Below are positions 51,404 to 61,217 of a stretch of 64,000 nt of DNA, in pieces; positions within the stretch are counted from its first letter, which is position 1; every line of letters begins with the position of its first letter. Source of the stretch: Pullilachnospira sp963929535 (GTDB lineage Bacteria; Bacillota; Clostridia; Lachnospirales; Lachnospiraceae). The notes under the pieces are model-generated. The model saw only the letters and a program-made list of their open reading frames with translations. It had not been told where the DNA came from and did not search any database. A program made the translations under genes and the position numbers. The stretch is from contig CAWVIZ010000016.1 in NCBI GenBank assembly GCA_963929535.1, positions 186,001-250,000 on the forward strand, given 5' to 3'.

Positions 51404-52603
51404 TTAAAGTTCCATCTCAGCTCTCACTTCCTTAAAGCACTTTACGATAAAGTCGATATCTTCTTTTGTATGGGAAGCGCACACCTGGGTACGGATCCTG
51501 GCTTTTCCCTTGGGTACCACCGGATAGGAGAAGGCTACCACGTATACCCCCTTGTCCATCATCCGTTTGGCAAATTCTCCCGCCAGTTTTTCATCGTACA
51601 GCATCACCGGCACACAGGGATGCACACCCGGGATAATATCAAATCCATTTTCCGTAAGCTGCTGACGGTAATATGCCGTGATCTCCTCCAGATGGTCTCT
51701 CAGCTCAGTGCTCTCCTCCAGCATATCGAACAGCTCCAGACTGGCCCCCACAATAGCCGGAGCCAGCGTATTGGAAAACAGGTACGGACGGCTTCTCTGG
51801 CGAAGCAGATCAATGATCTCCTTTCTTCCGGAGGTATATCCGCCGGAGGCTCCTCCCAGAGCCTTGCCCAGAGTTCCCGTGATAATATCCACACGGCCTT
51901 CCACTCCGTTGTATTCTGCGGTTCCGCGGCCATGCTTTCCCACAAAACCTACTGCATGGCTGTCATCCACCATCACCAGAGCATGATACTTGTCCGCCAG
52001 ATCGCAGACCCCTTTCAGATTACAGATGATTCCATCCATGGAAAATACCCCGTCTGTGGCGATCAGCTTGATCCTGGCTCCCGCTGCGTCAGCCTCTTTC
52101 AGCTTCTCCTCCAGATCCGCCATATCGTTATTTTTATAGCGGAAACGTTTTGCCTTGCACAGGCGGACACCATCGATGATGGATGCATGATTCAGCTCAT
52201 CGCTGATCACCGCATCCTCCGCTGTCAGGATCGTCTCAAAAAGACCGCCGTTGGCGTCAAAACAGGAAGAGTACAGGATGGTGTCATCCGTTCCCAGGAA
52301 TTTGGAGATCTTCGCCTCCAGCTGTTTGTGAATGTCCTGGGTTCCGCAGATAAAACGGACGGAAGCCATTCCATATCCTCTCTCATCATACGTTTTCTTG
52401 GCTGCTTCGATCAGTCTGGGATTATCCCCCAATCCCAGATAGTTGTTTGCGCACATGTTGATGACCTCCCGGCCATCCTCCAGCTTTACCTTGGCGCCCT
52501 GAGGGGAGGCAATGGGAGCTTCTCCCTTGAAAAGGCCTGCCTCTTTGATATCCTCCACCTCTTTGGCATAGATATTCAAAATGTCATTTTTTCTATCGAT
52601 CAT
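51404..52603 (-). CDS. kbl: 2-amino-3-ketobutyrate CoA ligase
   Basis: 399 residues from MIDRKNDILNIYAKEVEDIK (AAGGAGA site). The alpha-oxoamine synthase uses PLP to split 2-amino-3-ketobutyrate with CoA into glycine and acetyl-CoA. INMCANNYLGLGDNP, MVDDSHAVGFVGKHGRG and the PLP-lysine motif TGTLGKALGGASGGYTSG are present. Length is that of Kbl. It lies 85 bases after tdh and completes the threonine-to-glycine route. Confidence 0.97.
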   Translation of the reverse strand: MIDRKNDILNIYAKEVEDIKEAGLFKGEAPIASPQGAKVKLEDGREVINMCANNYLGLGDNPRLIEAAKKTYDERGYGMASVRFICGTQDIHKQLEAKISKFLGTDDTILYSSCFDANGGLFETILTAEDAVISDELNHASIIDGVRLCKAKRFRYKNNDMADLEEKLKEADAAGARIKLIATDGVFSMDGIICNLKGVCDLADKYHALVMVDDSHAVGFVGKHGRGTAEYNGVEGRVDIITGTLGKALGGASGGYTSGRKEIIDLLRQRSRPYLFSNTLAPAIVGASLELFDMLEESTELRDHLEEITAYYRQQLTENGFDIIPGVHPCVPVMLYDEKLAGEFAKRMMDKGVYVVAFSYPVVPKGKARIRTQVCASHTKEDIDFIVKCFKEVRAEMEL

Positions 52604-52688
52604 GTTTTCGCTCTCCTTTTTGTTGAATCCCCGCGGCATCAGATGCTCAGGATCGCCGCGCTGGGCCAATCCTCCGGTTTTCTCCGTA

Positions 52689-53741
52689 TCAGTCGTTGAT
52701 ATGCGCCCAGTCCAGGATGACCTTTCCTGACTGTCCGGAGATCATGGCCTCAAATCCCTTCTCATAATCCCGGATATCAAACCGATGGGTGATGATCCCT
52801 GAAATATCCAGCCCTGCCTGGATCATGGTGGACATCTTGTACCAGGTATCCCATACCTTTCTTCCATAGATTCCCCGGATGTTAAGGCCGTTGAAGATCA
52901 CCGTTTCCAGGTCCACCGTGGCCTTCTGTCCCTGAAGTCCCAGAAGGGCGATCTTACCGCCGTGCTTCATATTGTGGATCATGTCTGACAGGCCCGGCTG
53001 GCTTCCCGACATCTCCAGACCGATATCAAAGCCCTCGGTCATGCCGATGCTCTTCATCACATCCGTCAGATTTTCCTCCTTCAGATTCACCGTGCGGGTA
53101 GCCCCCAGCTTGGCGGCCAGCTCCAGACGGTAGGGGTTCAGATCCGTGATCACCACATGGCGGGCGCCTGCGAAATTGGCAATGGCGGCAGCCATGATTC
53201 CGATGGGGCCTGCTCCCGTGATCAGCACATCCTCTCCCAGCATATCATAGGAAAGAGCCGCATGGGTGGCATTTCCCAGGGGATCAAAAATAGAGTATAA
53301 TTCCTCCGGAATATTGGGGTTGCAGGGCCATACGTTGGAGGAGGGGATCACCAGATACTCAGCAAACGCGCCGTTCCTGTTCACACCCACGCCCTTTGCA
53401 TCCTTACAGTTCTCTTTATGTCCCTCCAGACAGTTCCGGCATTTTCCGCAGGTGATATGCCCTTCGCCGGATACCAGATCTCCAACCTGAAAACCTTCCA
53501 CTCCGGCTCCTGTCTCCACAACCTCTCCCACATACTCGTGGCCTGCTGTCAGTCCCACGGGAATCGTGTGCTGCGCCCACTCGTTCCACTGGTAGATATG
53601 TACGTCTGTTCCGCAGATGGCCGTCTTGTGGATCTTGATCTTTACATCGTTGGGTCCCACCTGGGGAACCGGAACTCTCTTCATCCAGAGTCCTTCCTCC
53701 GGTTTTTCCTTCACCAGTGCCCACATTGTCTGTTCCTGCAT
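52689..53741 (-). CDS. tdh: L-threonine 3-dehydrogenase
   Basis: 350 residues from MQEQTMWALVKEKPEEGLWM with an AAGGAGG site. Zinc medium-chain dehydrogenase: catalytic zinc region AICGTDVHIYQWNEWAQ and GHEYVGEV, the structural zinc cysteines in GHITCGKCRNCLEGHKENC, and the NAD-binding GAGPIGIMAAAI. TDVHIYxW and the neighbouring kbl identify threonine as substrate. Oxidises threonine to 2-amino-3-ketobutyrate. Confidence 0.96.
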   Translation of the reverse strand: MQEQTMWALVKEKPEEGLWMKRVPVPQVGPNDVKIKIHKTAICGTDVHIYQWNEWAQHTIPVGLTAGHEYVGEVVETGAGVEGFQVGDLVSGEGHITCGKCRNCLEGHKENCKDAKGVGVNRNGAFAEYLVIPSSNVWPCNPNIPEELYSIFDPLGNATHAALSYDMLGEDVLITGAGPIGIMAAAIANFAGARHVVITDLNPYRLELAAKLGATRTVNLKEENLTDVMKSIGMTEGFDIGLEMSGSQPGLSDMIHNMKHGGKIALLGLQGQKATVDLETVIFNGLNIRGIYGRKVWDTWYKMSTMIQAGLDISGIITHRFDIRDYEKGFEAMISGQSGKVILDWAHIND

Positions 53742-53957
53742 CTTTCGTCCTCCTTGATTCTGGAAAATCCTCCGGCAGACTGCGGGACGCCTCCGTCTTT
53801 CTGCCTGATCTTCCCTTCTTGATACTTCCATCATATCTCTGTTTTTGGGAAATTTCAAGGATTATTTTCCGTGATAGGAGGACATTTTAAAACATTTGTT
53901 CTTGTACAGAAGACACGCACAAATGTCTTTACCGTGAGGGCAAAAGGCTTCCGATCA

Positions 53958-54062
53958 CCGCGATACTGCGGACAGCTCACGGCTAAGCCGTTCGCTGTCC
54001 GTTGCCCGGCAATTACCCGCTCATGCGAGCATGGCGGCTGCTTGCCGGGCGTATCGCGCAAA
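53958..54062. repeat. Third copy of the palindromic intergenic repeat
   Basis: A diverged copy of the unit at 51191-51295 (the 63-bp core differs at only a few positions), in the same orientation and again next to a strong hairpin. It lies between tdh and the GH38 gene. The rest of 53742-54132 shows nothing beyond this and the hairpin. Confidence 0.8.
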
Positions 54063-54098
54063 TCGGCCCTGCCGCATTCTGTCTGCGGCAGGGCCGAT
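54062..54098 (-). terminator. Strong hairpin downstream of the GH38 gene
   Basis: Perfect 14-bp stem ATCGGCCCTGCCGC / GCGGCAGGGCCGAT, 9-base loop, short T-run (TTTG) on the minus strand. It should end the mannosidase transcript and abuts the repeat. Confidence 0.7.
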
Positions 54099-54132
54099 AG
54101 GTCCGACAACTGAATGGATACAGCTGCTCTTT

Positions 54133-57100
54133 TTACAGATACAGCTTAAATGTTTTGATCTCGAAGGGATGGAAGGACAGCTTCACGGAATTTCCTTCCA
54201 CGTCCTCACCGCAGTCATGCTCCAGCAGATTGCAGGGAACGATCTTTTTCACAGGGAACTCGGATTCCATCGCGGCAGTTCCATGACCGCCTCTGCACTC
54301 ATGCATACGCACGATCAGGCAGTCCTCGTCCTCCGCCTTTTTCACCACATCCACCTGTACACAGTCTCCGGAAACCTTCACGATCCTCCGCTCATCGCCA
54401 AAGCATCCCTGTACCGCCTGAGCCGGAAGATTCAGCCGGTTGGCCTCCTCAATGGTTCCGCCCTCTGTCACTGCTCCCGTATGGGGATACAGAGCGTAGG
54501 TGAAATCATGCTCGCCCATATCCGCGGAGGTATCCGGGTGTTTGGCGCTCTTTAACAGGCTCAGCTTCATGGCATTGTCCTTGATATTATAACCATACTT
54601 GCAGTTATTCAGCAGGCTGACGCCATAACCGGTCTCCGACAGATCCGCCCACTTATGGCCGCATACCTCAAATCTGGCCCAATCCCAGCTGTTGTTCCAG
54701 TGGGTGGGGCGCTCCGCATGGCCGAACTGGATATCATAGACAGCTTTTGTGGAGCGGATATCCGTATAGAATGCCGTCTTCAGCAGCCGGTGATCTTCAT
54801 GCCAGTCCACATGGGTCTTGAAATCAATCCTGCGGGAATCCCGGTAAACAGTCATATCCTGAGTGAGCTGAGATTTCCGATACTGATAGGTAAAACGGAT
54901 CACCGCTTTCAGACCGTTGTTTTCCACCACCTGGGCCGGCTGGCAGATCTTCATGGTCTCCATCTTCTGCGTATAAAAAATATCAATATCCCATGCGTCG
55001 TAATCTATGGGTTTATCCTCATATACCTCCAGCACATTGCCCCTGGCGCCTTCCTTCAGAACAGAACGTCCCGCTTCCTTATCGTACAGACGGACAATCT
55101 GTCCTTCCTCATTCCATTCAATGGAATAGAACGGTGTCTCCAGCGTATTTCCCTCCACGGCAAACACAGCCGGGGCATCATGCTCCTGTCCTGGTACAAA
55201 AGTCACGTTGGTTACGGCAAAGGGTTTCACATCCATCAGCACATCGTAGCCGTCCGCTGTCTTCTGTGCTTCCAGAACATTGCCCTCCTCATCAAGGAAA
55301 TGGCCGGTGCCTTCCGCCGGAATCTTCACCAGCTCCTTTCCTCCAAAGCTGTTGGTGGAATAAATACCGAAGGTATTCTCCTTTTTCTCTGTCAGGCGGT
55401 CCAGTACCTGAGCCTGTACGCCATCGGCCCTATCCTCAGCCGCTTTGTAATTGATCCTGGAATCCGCATACACCTCATGAATGGAGGATCCCGGAATAAT
55501 GTCATGGAACTGATGCAGCAGCACACACTCCCAGCTGTCATTCAGCTCCTTCTGAGCATACTCTCCGCCCAGGATATATGCCAGCGAAGACAGCCACTCG
55601 ATCTGCGCCAGTTTGTTCTCCAGATGACGGTTGGTCTTCTTGTTGTATGCCTGAGAGGTATACGTTCCTCTGTGATACTCCAGATACAGTTCTCCATCCC
55701 AGGTGTGTACATAACGGTCCGTGTTGTCCACGTTCTCGTGTATTTTTCTGAAGAATTCCCCGGCTGTTCCGGTCTTTACATTGGGCAGACCCGGCAGCTT
55801 GTCCATAGCCCGGCGCAGTTCCAGCATTTCCCTGGTCACACCGCCGCCTCCGTCTCCGAATCCGTAGGAGATCAGGGTGTCCTTGCTGAGATCTTTGTTC
55901 CTGAACTTCTTCCAGCTTCCTATCACCGCATGGGGCGTTACAAAACCGTTGTAGGTGGAATATCTGGTGGAGGTATCCTGTCCCTCGCTGGGAGTATTCA
56001 CAAAATATGTGAGAACCTCACTTCCATCGATTCCTCTCCACTTAAACAGATCATCGGGAATACTGTTGTACTGGTTCCAGCTGATCTTGGTGGTCATAAA
56101 GGTATCGATCTCGCACAGTTTCAGGATCTGAGGCAGCGCCCAGCTGTAGCCGAACACATCCGGCAGCCACAGGTACTCACATTTTTTTCCGAATTCCCGT
56201 TCAAAGAAACGGGTTCCATGCAGGAACTGGCGTACCAATGCCTCTCCGGAAGAGATGTTGCAGTCGGCCTCTACCCACATACCGCCGTCCGCTTCCCATT
56301 TGCCCTCTGCCACTTTCTTCTTGATCCCCTCATACAGCTCCGGGCAGTCCTCTTTGATATACTTGTAAAGCTGAGGCTGGGTCTGAAGAAATACGTATTC
56401 ATCATACTCTTCCATCAGACGCAGTACAGTGGAAAAGGATCTCTGCGCTTTTTCTCTGGTATGCTTCAGTCTCCACAGCCATGCCACGTCAATATGAGTA
56501 TGTCCCACCACATGGACAGTCACATCCGTATGCTTCTCCAGCTTGTCCAGCTCCTCCATAAGAACGCGGTGCGCCTGATCCACAGATGGATAGAAGGTGT
56601 CCTCATCCCAGTCAATGCAGAGCAGAGCCCGGTCCAGGGCGGTTTTCAGGCCGGCATAGTTCTCATCATCCTGGGGCAGCAGAAGCAGTGTCTCAGTGAT
56701 GGCGCGGGCAAAATAGTACAGCTCATCCGTATTCTTATGAAGGTATCCCAGATGGGCCTGTTTTAACTGATGGTAAAAGGTGCGGTGTACTCCGCCTCCC
56801 TCCAGACCCGTCCACAGAAGGAAGGTCAGTCTTACCTTTTCGCCCTCTTTTCCCTCAAAAAACACTTCGTTATGGTTGGTATCCACACCCTGATAGGGAT
56901 GTCCGTCCACATAGAGCAGAGATTCAAATCCGCTGTTGTAGCCTCCGCCTGTCTCTCCGAAATTGAAAAGTCCCACTACCTGGCAGCCTTCCTTTGCCGC
57001 AGGCAGAGTCACTTCCTTCTCCGCCCACAGATATCGGTCTCTTCCCACAAAGGAATCGTTCAGGTCAAACGGTTCTCCTTCGATCTTCTCCGGCACCTCA

Positions 57101-57228
57101 TGATAGTGCTCATCCTCCGGCAGAGTTCCCGGAGCAGCCGTAAACGGCGCAATGCACTGCTGTCCAAAGTATCTTCTCTGACCCAGCTCTTCTACTCTCC
57201 TCTGGAATTTTTCAATCGTAAAAAACAC
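54133..57228 (-). CDS. Alpha-mannosidase, GH38
   Basis: About 1031 residues if translation starts at GTG 57228 (MFFTIEKFQRRVEELGQRRYFG), which has an AGGAGG site ten bases upstream; the frame stays open to 57375 but no site precedes ATG 57360 or 57375, and a TATACT -10-like hexamer at 57331-57336 suggests transcription begins below them. The catalytic domain shows HTHIDVAWLWRLKHTREKAQRS, the nucleophile Asp in GGMWVEADCNISSGEALVRQ, and LWLPDVFGYSWALPQ. It is cytoplasmic (no signal peptide) and would remove alpha-mannose from imported oligosaccharides. Single-gene unit. Confidence 0.93.
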   Translation of the reverse strand: MFFTIEKFQRRVEELGQRRYFGQQCIAPFTAAPGTLPEDEHYHEVPEKIEGEPFDLNDSFVGRDRYLWAEKEVTLPAAKEGCQVVGLFNFGETGGGYNSGFESLLYVDGHPYQGVDTNHNEVFFEGKEGEKVRLTFLLWTGLEGGGVHRTFYHQLKQAHLGYLHKNTDELYYFARAITETLLLLPQDDENYAGLKTALDRALLCIDWDEDTFYPSVDQAHRVLMEELDKLEKHTDVTVHVVGHTHIDVAWLWRLKHTREKAQRSFSTVLRLMEEYDEYVFLQTQPQLYKYIKEDCPELYEGIKKKVAEGKWEADGGMWVEADCNISSGEALVRQFLHGTRFFEREFGKKCEYLWLPDVFGYSWALPQILKLCEIDTFMTTKISWNQYNSIPDDLFKWRGIDGSEVLTYFVNTPSEGQDTSTRYSTYNGFVTPHAVIGSWKKFRNKDLSKDTLISYGFGDGGGGVTREMLELRRAMDKLPGLPNVKTGTAGEFFRKIHENVDNTDRYVHTWDGELYLEYHRGTYTSQAYNKKTNRHLENKLAQIEWLSSLAYILGGEYAQKELNDSWECVLLHQFHDIIPGSSIHEVYADSRINYKAAEDRADGVQAQVLDRLTEKKENTFGIYSTNSFGGKELVKIPAEGTGHFLDEEGNVLEAQKTADGYDVLMDVKPFAVTNVTFVPGQEHDAPAVFAVEGNTLETPFYSIEWNEEGQIVRLYDKEAGRSVLKEGARGNVLEVYEDKPIDYDAWDIDIFYTQKMETMKICQPAQVVENNGLKAVIRFTYQYRKSQLTQDMTVYRDSRRIDFKTHVDWHEDHRLLKTAFYTDIRSTKAVYDIQFGHAERPTHWNNSWDWARFEVCGHKWADLSETGYGVSLLNNCKYGYNIKDNAMKLSLLKSAKHPDTSADMGEHDFTYALYPHTGAVTEGGTIEEANRLNLPAQAVQGCFGDERRIVKVSGDCVQVDVVKKAEDEDCLIVRMHECRGGHGTAAMESEFPVKKIVPCNLLEHDCGEDVEGNSVKLSFHPFEIKTFKLYL

Positions 57229-57715
57229 CTTTGAAAGTCCTCCTGTCTGTAAAATTAAGTCTGTGTTTCTGTGGCAGTCCCGCCTTTCGCCGCCCCGGCC
57301 TTCCGGCGGATTTTTGCCAAACGTAAACTTAGTATACGGCAACTTTATTTTGTTTTCCATCTGCTTTATCACCAAAAAAAGCAGGAATTTTTCGTCCTTT
57401 TTCCGAAAAATATTTTTCCGGAAAACCGGTCCTTCTGCTGAGTCTTTTTGCTTCTGCCAGACGAAAAAATCACTTCACTTTTCATAGTGATGCTCCTCTT
57501 ACCGGCGCGGCTGCTAAAGCAGCCGATAAGATCTTTGAAGGCGTACTGCCTTTGCCCGATCCGGGGAACTTACCCCATTGATTTTTTCTCTGTATGCAGA
57601 CTTCCAGATCTTTCTATAGGCCTGCAATGCCCCGCCGATCACCGCACCACCTGAAAAAACCGCGGCACATCCCGTACCGCGGTTTCTCTACAAGTCAGTC
57701 ATACTCTGTTGTAAT
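57229..57715. other. Intergenic region upstream of the mannosidase
   Basis: No convincing gene. It contains a GGCTGCT/AGCAGCC hairpin (about 57513-57528), a weak 6-bp hairpin ATCACT/AGTGAT followed by T6 on the minus strand (57464-57491) that might attenuate transcription toward the mannosidase, the -10-like TATACT at 57331-57336, and the terminator of the macrodomain gene. Confidence 0.4.
57654..57685 (-). terminator. Terminator after the macrodomain gene
   Basis: Stem AAACCGCGG / CCGCGGTTT (57657-57665 and 57677-57685) followed by TTT on the minus strand, 30 bases after the stop at 57716. Confidence 0.85.
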
Positions 57716-58279
57716 TTACAGTTCCGTCTCCTCCGAAGCAGCGGCCTTCCGCTTTTCCTCCCGCTCCGCTTCGTACTCCGCCAGAGCGTTCTGATATGCC
57801 TTTAAAGTCCTGTCATCAAAGCAGACCATTGTCACAGTCTCTACCACCTGAGTCCAGCGCAGGAACTCGCAGATGGTATGTACGGCAATCCGCGCAGCCT
57901 GATCCACGGGATATCCATACACTCCCGTACTGATGGACGGGAATGCGATTGTCTTGAAACCTTTGTTTTCCCCCAGCTTCAGGCAATACTCATAACAGCT
58001 CTTCAGCAGCAGATCCTCATAATTGTTGCCTCCGTGCCAGACGGGACCCGGTGTATGCAGCACATACTTGGCCGGAAGCTTGTACCCCTTGGTCAGCTTG
58101 GCTTTTCCGGTCTCGCATCCGCCCAGAGTCTCGCACTCCTGGCGCAGCCTGGGGCCCGCCGCCCGGTGAATCGCACCGTCCACTCCTCCTCCGCCGAGAA
58201 GGGAGGTATTGGCAGCATTTACAATTGCGTCTACGGCATACGTTGTGATATCGCCTTTCTCAATCTTAAATTCTCCCAT
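57716..58279 (-). CDS. ymdB: Macrodomain O-acetyl-ADP-ribose deacetylase
   Basis: 187 residues, one MacroD/YmdB-type domain. ADP-ribose-binding motifs are DAIVNAANTSLLGGGGVDGAIHRAAG (about 17-42) and PSISTGVYGYP (about 114-124). It hydrolyses O-acetyl-ADP-ribose and may remove ADP-ribose from proteins. A charged tail (about 168-187) follows the domain. An AGGAGG site precedes ATG 58279, and it is a one-gene unit with its own promoter. Confidence 0.94.
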   Translation of the reverse strand: MGEFKIEKGDITTYAVDAIVNAANTSLLGGGGVDGAIHRAAGPRLRQECETLGGCETGKAKLTKGYKLPAKYVLHTPGPVWHGGNNYEDLLLKSCYEYCLKLGENKGFKTIAFPSISTGVYGYPVDQAARIAVHTICEFLRWTQVVETVTMVCFDDRTLKAYQNALAEYEAEREEKRKAAASEETEL

Positions 58280-58308
58280 AATAATCCTCCTGCCGACTTG
58301 CTTCCCCT

Positions 58309-58337
58309 ATTATAAACTTTTCGACCGGAAATAACAA
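58309..58337 (-). promoter_or_regulatory. Promoter of the macrodomain gene
   Basis: Minus strand TTGTTA, exactly 17 bases, TATAAT, 29 bases before the start codon. Confidence 0.8.
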
Positions 58338-58453
58338 CACATTTCAGAGAATTTCCTTCTTCCTCCAGTATTGACGTTACACTTCACAAACGTACTGCAG
58401 CGGCGCTCTGCGGCACACAGACGCAGCCCTTTCGCGGGGCAGCCTAAGACCGG

Positions 58454-59440
58454 TTACCGGGACCGGCCTTTGGACTCTTCCAGGATCTTTCCAAAGATTT
58501 CGGTAAATTCCGCGGCGGCATCCCCATACATATGTCCCTCGTAATCGGCAAAATCCTCCAGCTGGTAAGGCATCCCGTATTCCCAACCTCTGGTAAAATT
58601 GTAATAAGGAACCCCCAGTTTCTCCATATAAGAGGTAAAGTACGCCGTCCCGCAGTCATAAGCCTCCTGATATTTTTCATACGTCATCTGGGGAATGGGA
58701 GTGGTTACAGCGATCAGCCGGATCCCCTCTTTTTCACAGAATCTTACCAGCTTTTCAAAGTATTTCCCGGCATCCGGATTCAGCTCCTTCCGGTTAAAAA
58801 GCACCGGCTTATCCTCCTTGGTCTTATCTCCTTCCGAAACCTTCCGCACGATCATACCGTCCTGCCGGTAGTCCTGTACCGGAGAAGAGAACGGTTCTGT
58901 CCCGCAGTTTTTGTAGACGCTGCTTCTTTTCATCTCCAGGTTCCCGGAAATCTGCCGGATCTCCTTTCGGTACAGATACCAGGGAAAAAGCGTGGTACGG
59001 AAATCCGCCTGCATCATTTTCCCCAGAAAGTATTCGATCTTCACAGGAGAGAATTCCATCTCCTGATAAAACACTGCGTAATCCGCCGTCTGATTGGGCT
59101 TTGTCACCCAATAGCCCGGATCCACCTCCAGAATCACCCTGGAAAGCTTCCGGTGCCTGGCCGCTTCCTTTACCAGAAAATAGGAGTCCACCGGATACTC
59201 TCCTCCCTGGCATACATTAATGGAAGCCTTTCCGCTAACCTCCCGCATCACCGCCGGGTCCAGCCCGCATTTTCCATGGGAGGAACCCACAAACAGCTCC
59301 TCATACTGCGCCGTCCGCAGATTATGGGCATCCGCCCGGGTATACGTATAGGGAACCAGGAAGTAGTTTAAAATCCCATTGGCAGCCGCGCAAAGCGCCA
59401 GAAACAGCGCGCACCACGCGGTCTTTCTAAAACTGCGCAT
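58454..59440 (-). CDS. DltD/SGNH-like membrane-anchored protein of the Dlt-like operon
   Basis: 328 residues from MRSFRKTAWCALFLALCAAA at 59440 (GGAGG site). One N-terminal transmembrane anchor (about 8-29) and an extracytoplasmic SGNH/DltD-type domain: GSSHGKCGLDP (52-62) supplies the nucleophile serine, EVDPGYWV and TTPIPQMTYEKY follow, and DYEGHMYGDAAAEF carries a candidate Asp/His pair. DltD proteins assist the last transfer of an acyl group to a surface polymer. Its start overlaps the MBOAT gene by 14 bases, so it is the last gene of the operon. Confidence 0.82.
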   Translation of the reverse strand: MRSFRKTAWCALFLALCAAANGILNYFLVPYTYTRADAHNLRTAQYEELFVGSSHGKCGLDPAVMREVSGKASINVCQGGEYPVDSYFLVKEAARHRKLSRVILEVDPGYWVTKPNQTADYAVFYQEMEFSPVKIEYFLGKMMQADFRTTLFPWYLYRKEIRQISGNLEMKRSSVYKNCGTEPFSSPVQDYRQDGMIVRKVSEGDKTKEDKPVLFNRKELNPDAGKYFEKLVRFCEKEGIRLIAVTTPIPQMTYEKYQEAYDCGTAYFTSYMEKLGVPYYNFTRGWEYGMPYQLEDFADYEGHMYGDAAAEFTEIFGKILEESKGRSR

Positions 59441-60935
59441 AGATAAATCCTCCTGCAGATGCCGGAAACTGTCCCAGCATGGGGATGGCAAACAGCATCA
59501 CTCCATAGATCACCAGTTTTATCATGGCTGGCCTGGCCGACAGCGCGGCAAACACATCCTTTCCCCGCTCCTGGAAGAAACTGACGGTAAAGAGAACGGC
59601 ACAGCCCAGCAGAAGGATTGCCAGCGCCAGCGCCGTATATCCGGTGGTTCCGCCCAAGCCCACCGGAACAGTCAGCAGCTGGGAGGGCTCCCAGCGGGTC
59701 ACACTGTTCTTCATCATGCGCAGAGCCTGTCCCACCGTATCTGCCCGGTCAAAAAACCAGCTGATATTTACCAGCAGAAACGTCCGGATAATCTGGAAAA
59801 GCTGCCAGTACGCTTTTTTGTCGTTGATGTGACAGGCTTTTTTCCATTTCCGGTAATTCTGGGCCATCAGGCCGCTAAAGGCGATGATGATCCCATTGTA
59901 CATCCCGTAGGCGATGAATTTCCAGGCCGCTCCGTGCCATACCCCCACCAGAAAGAACACGATCAGATTGGCAAGACAGATGGGAAGGGTCCGTCCTGTG
60001 CTCCGCCCGAATGTTTTCCTGGCGAATTTTCCCAACCGTCCCATCCAGCGGGAGAGAGATACCGGATAGAACACGTAGTCTTTCATCCAGGTACCCAGCG
60101 TAATATGCCACCGGTGCCAGAAATCTGTGATGGATCTGGCAAAAAACGGACGCCGGAAGTTCTCATCCAGGGAAATTCCCAAAATCAGGGCAATTCCCGA
60201 TACCACGTCAATGCCTCCTGAGAAATCCCCGTAAAGCTGCACGGAATAAGCCAGCACCGCAAATACCCCCAGGCCCCCATACGTCTCATACTGGTCAAAC
60301 ATGGCCGACACAAAGGGCGCCGCCGTGTCCGCCAGAACCATTTTCTTAAAAAATCCCCACAGGATCAGCTGAAATCCCCGCTCCATCCGGCTCCAGTCCC
60401 AGCGGTGCTCCTCAAAGAGCTGAGTTCCCAGCCTGGAATAACGCCCGATGGGGCCCTGGAGGATCTGGGGAAAGAATGAGACAAACAGAGCGAAACGAAA
60501 CGGATTTTTCTCTGCCTGACACCGGTTCCAGTACACATCCAGCAGATATCCCATGGACTGAAAGGTGTAAAAGGAAATCCCCAGGGGCAGCGCCAGATCC
60601 ACAAAGGAAATGGTCCCTCCGGTAATCCTGTTCAGATTCAGGATCACAAAATTCGTGTATTTCAGCACCGCCAGCACTCCGAAATTCAGCAGCAGGACTC
60701 CCGCCACTGTCCATTTTTTCATTTTCTTATGGGAAATCCCTTCCAGGATCCGGCCGCCTCCATATGTGGTCAGGGTGGTAAACAGCAGAAACACCACCAG
60801 CCCCGGGCCCTGGGACAGATAGTAAAGATAGCTGCACAAAAGCAGCCATCCCCACTGGGCCTTTCCCGGGATCAGATAATAAACTGCCGCGCAGACAGCC
60901 GAAAACAGCAGGAATTCCAGCGAATTCAGCGCCAT
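59427..60935 (-). CDS. MBOAT acyltransferase, DltB/AlgI type
   Basis: 502 residues with about eleven transmembrane segments. Family signatures are the LPLGISFYTFQSMGYLLDVY stretch (about 116-135), SFFPQILQGPIGRY (153-166), FWHRWHITLGTWMKDYV (272-288) and the catalytic His334 in VGVWHGAAWKF. DltB-type proteins take an acyl group from a carrier protein at the inner face and pass it across the membrane to a polymer. Follows the carrier-protein gene by three bases. Confidence 0.93.
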   Translation of the reverse strand: MALNSLEFLLFSAVCAAVYYLIPGKAQWGWLLLCSYLYYLSQGPGLVVFLLFTTLTTYGGGRILEGISHKKMKKWTVAGVLLLNFGVLAVLKYTNFVILNLNRITGGTISFVDLALPLGISFYTFQSMGYLLDVYWNRCQAEKNPFRFALFVSFFPQILQGPIGRYSRLGTQLFEEHRWDWSRMERGFQLILWGFFKKMVLADTAAPFVSAMFDQYETYGGLGVFAVLAYSVQLYGDFSGGIDVVSGIALILGISLDENFRRPFFARSITDFWHRWHITLGTWMKDYVFYPVSLSRWMGRLGKFARKTFGRSTGRTLPICLANLIVFFLVGVWHGAAWKFIAYGMYNGIIIAFSGLMAQNYRKWKKACHINDKKAYWQLFQIIRTFLLVNISWFFDRADTVGQALRMMKNSVTRWEPSQLLTVPVGLGGTTGYTALALAILLLGCAVLFTVSFFQERGKDVFAALSARPAMIKLVIYGVMLFAIPMLGQFPASAGGFIYAQF

Positions 60936-60938
60936 AGA

Positions 60939-61169
60939 TCAGTTCTCCTCCGAAAGTCGCTGCACCATGGCCCACAGCGCCTGGGCGGAATTAAAGTTTT
61001 CCGGAACGATCTCCGCCGGAGTGACCGATATTCCGAAAACATCCTCCAGCTCCGCCACGATGGACAGAATAGCAAAGGAATCCAGGATTCCATCGTCGAT
61101 CAGCGTCGTGCATGTCTCATAATCCGCATCCGGCTGAATATCCTCTAAAATCTCCAATAATTTTTCCAT
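60939..61169 (-). CDS. Acyl carrier protein (DltC-like)
   Basis: A 76-residue four-helix carrier protein with the phosphopantetheine serine S31 in the motif DDGILDSFAIL, the form seen in DltC. It would carry the activated amino acid as a thioester to the membrane transferase. It lies between the MBOAT gene (3 bases) and the decarboxylase gene (48 bases). Confidence 0.93.
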   Translation of the reverse strand: MEKLLEILEDIQPDADYETCTTLIDDGILDSFAILSIVAELEDVFGISVTPAEIVPENFNSAQALWAMVQRLSEEN

Positions 61170-61217
61170 AAAACATTACCTCCTTTTCTTTTCTGACTTT
61201 GCGATCTGTATCCGGCT

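Noticed and set aside
57448..57654. Short plus-strand open frame in the gap upstream of the mannosidase
   Set aside because: No ribosome site, no recognisable domain, and it lies over hairpins and the macrodomain terminator.
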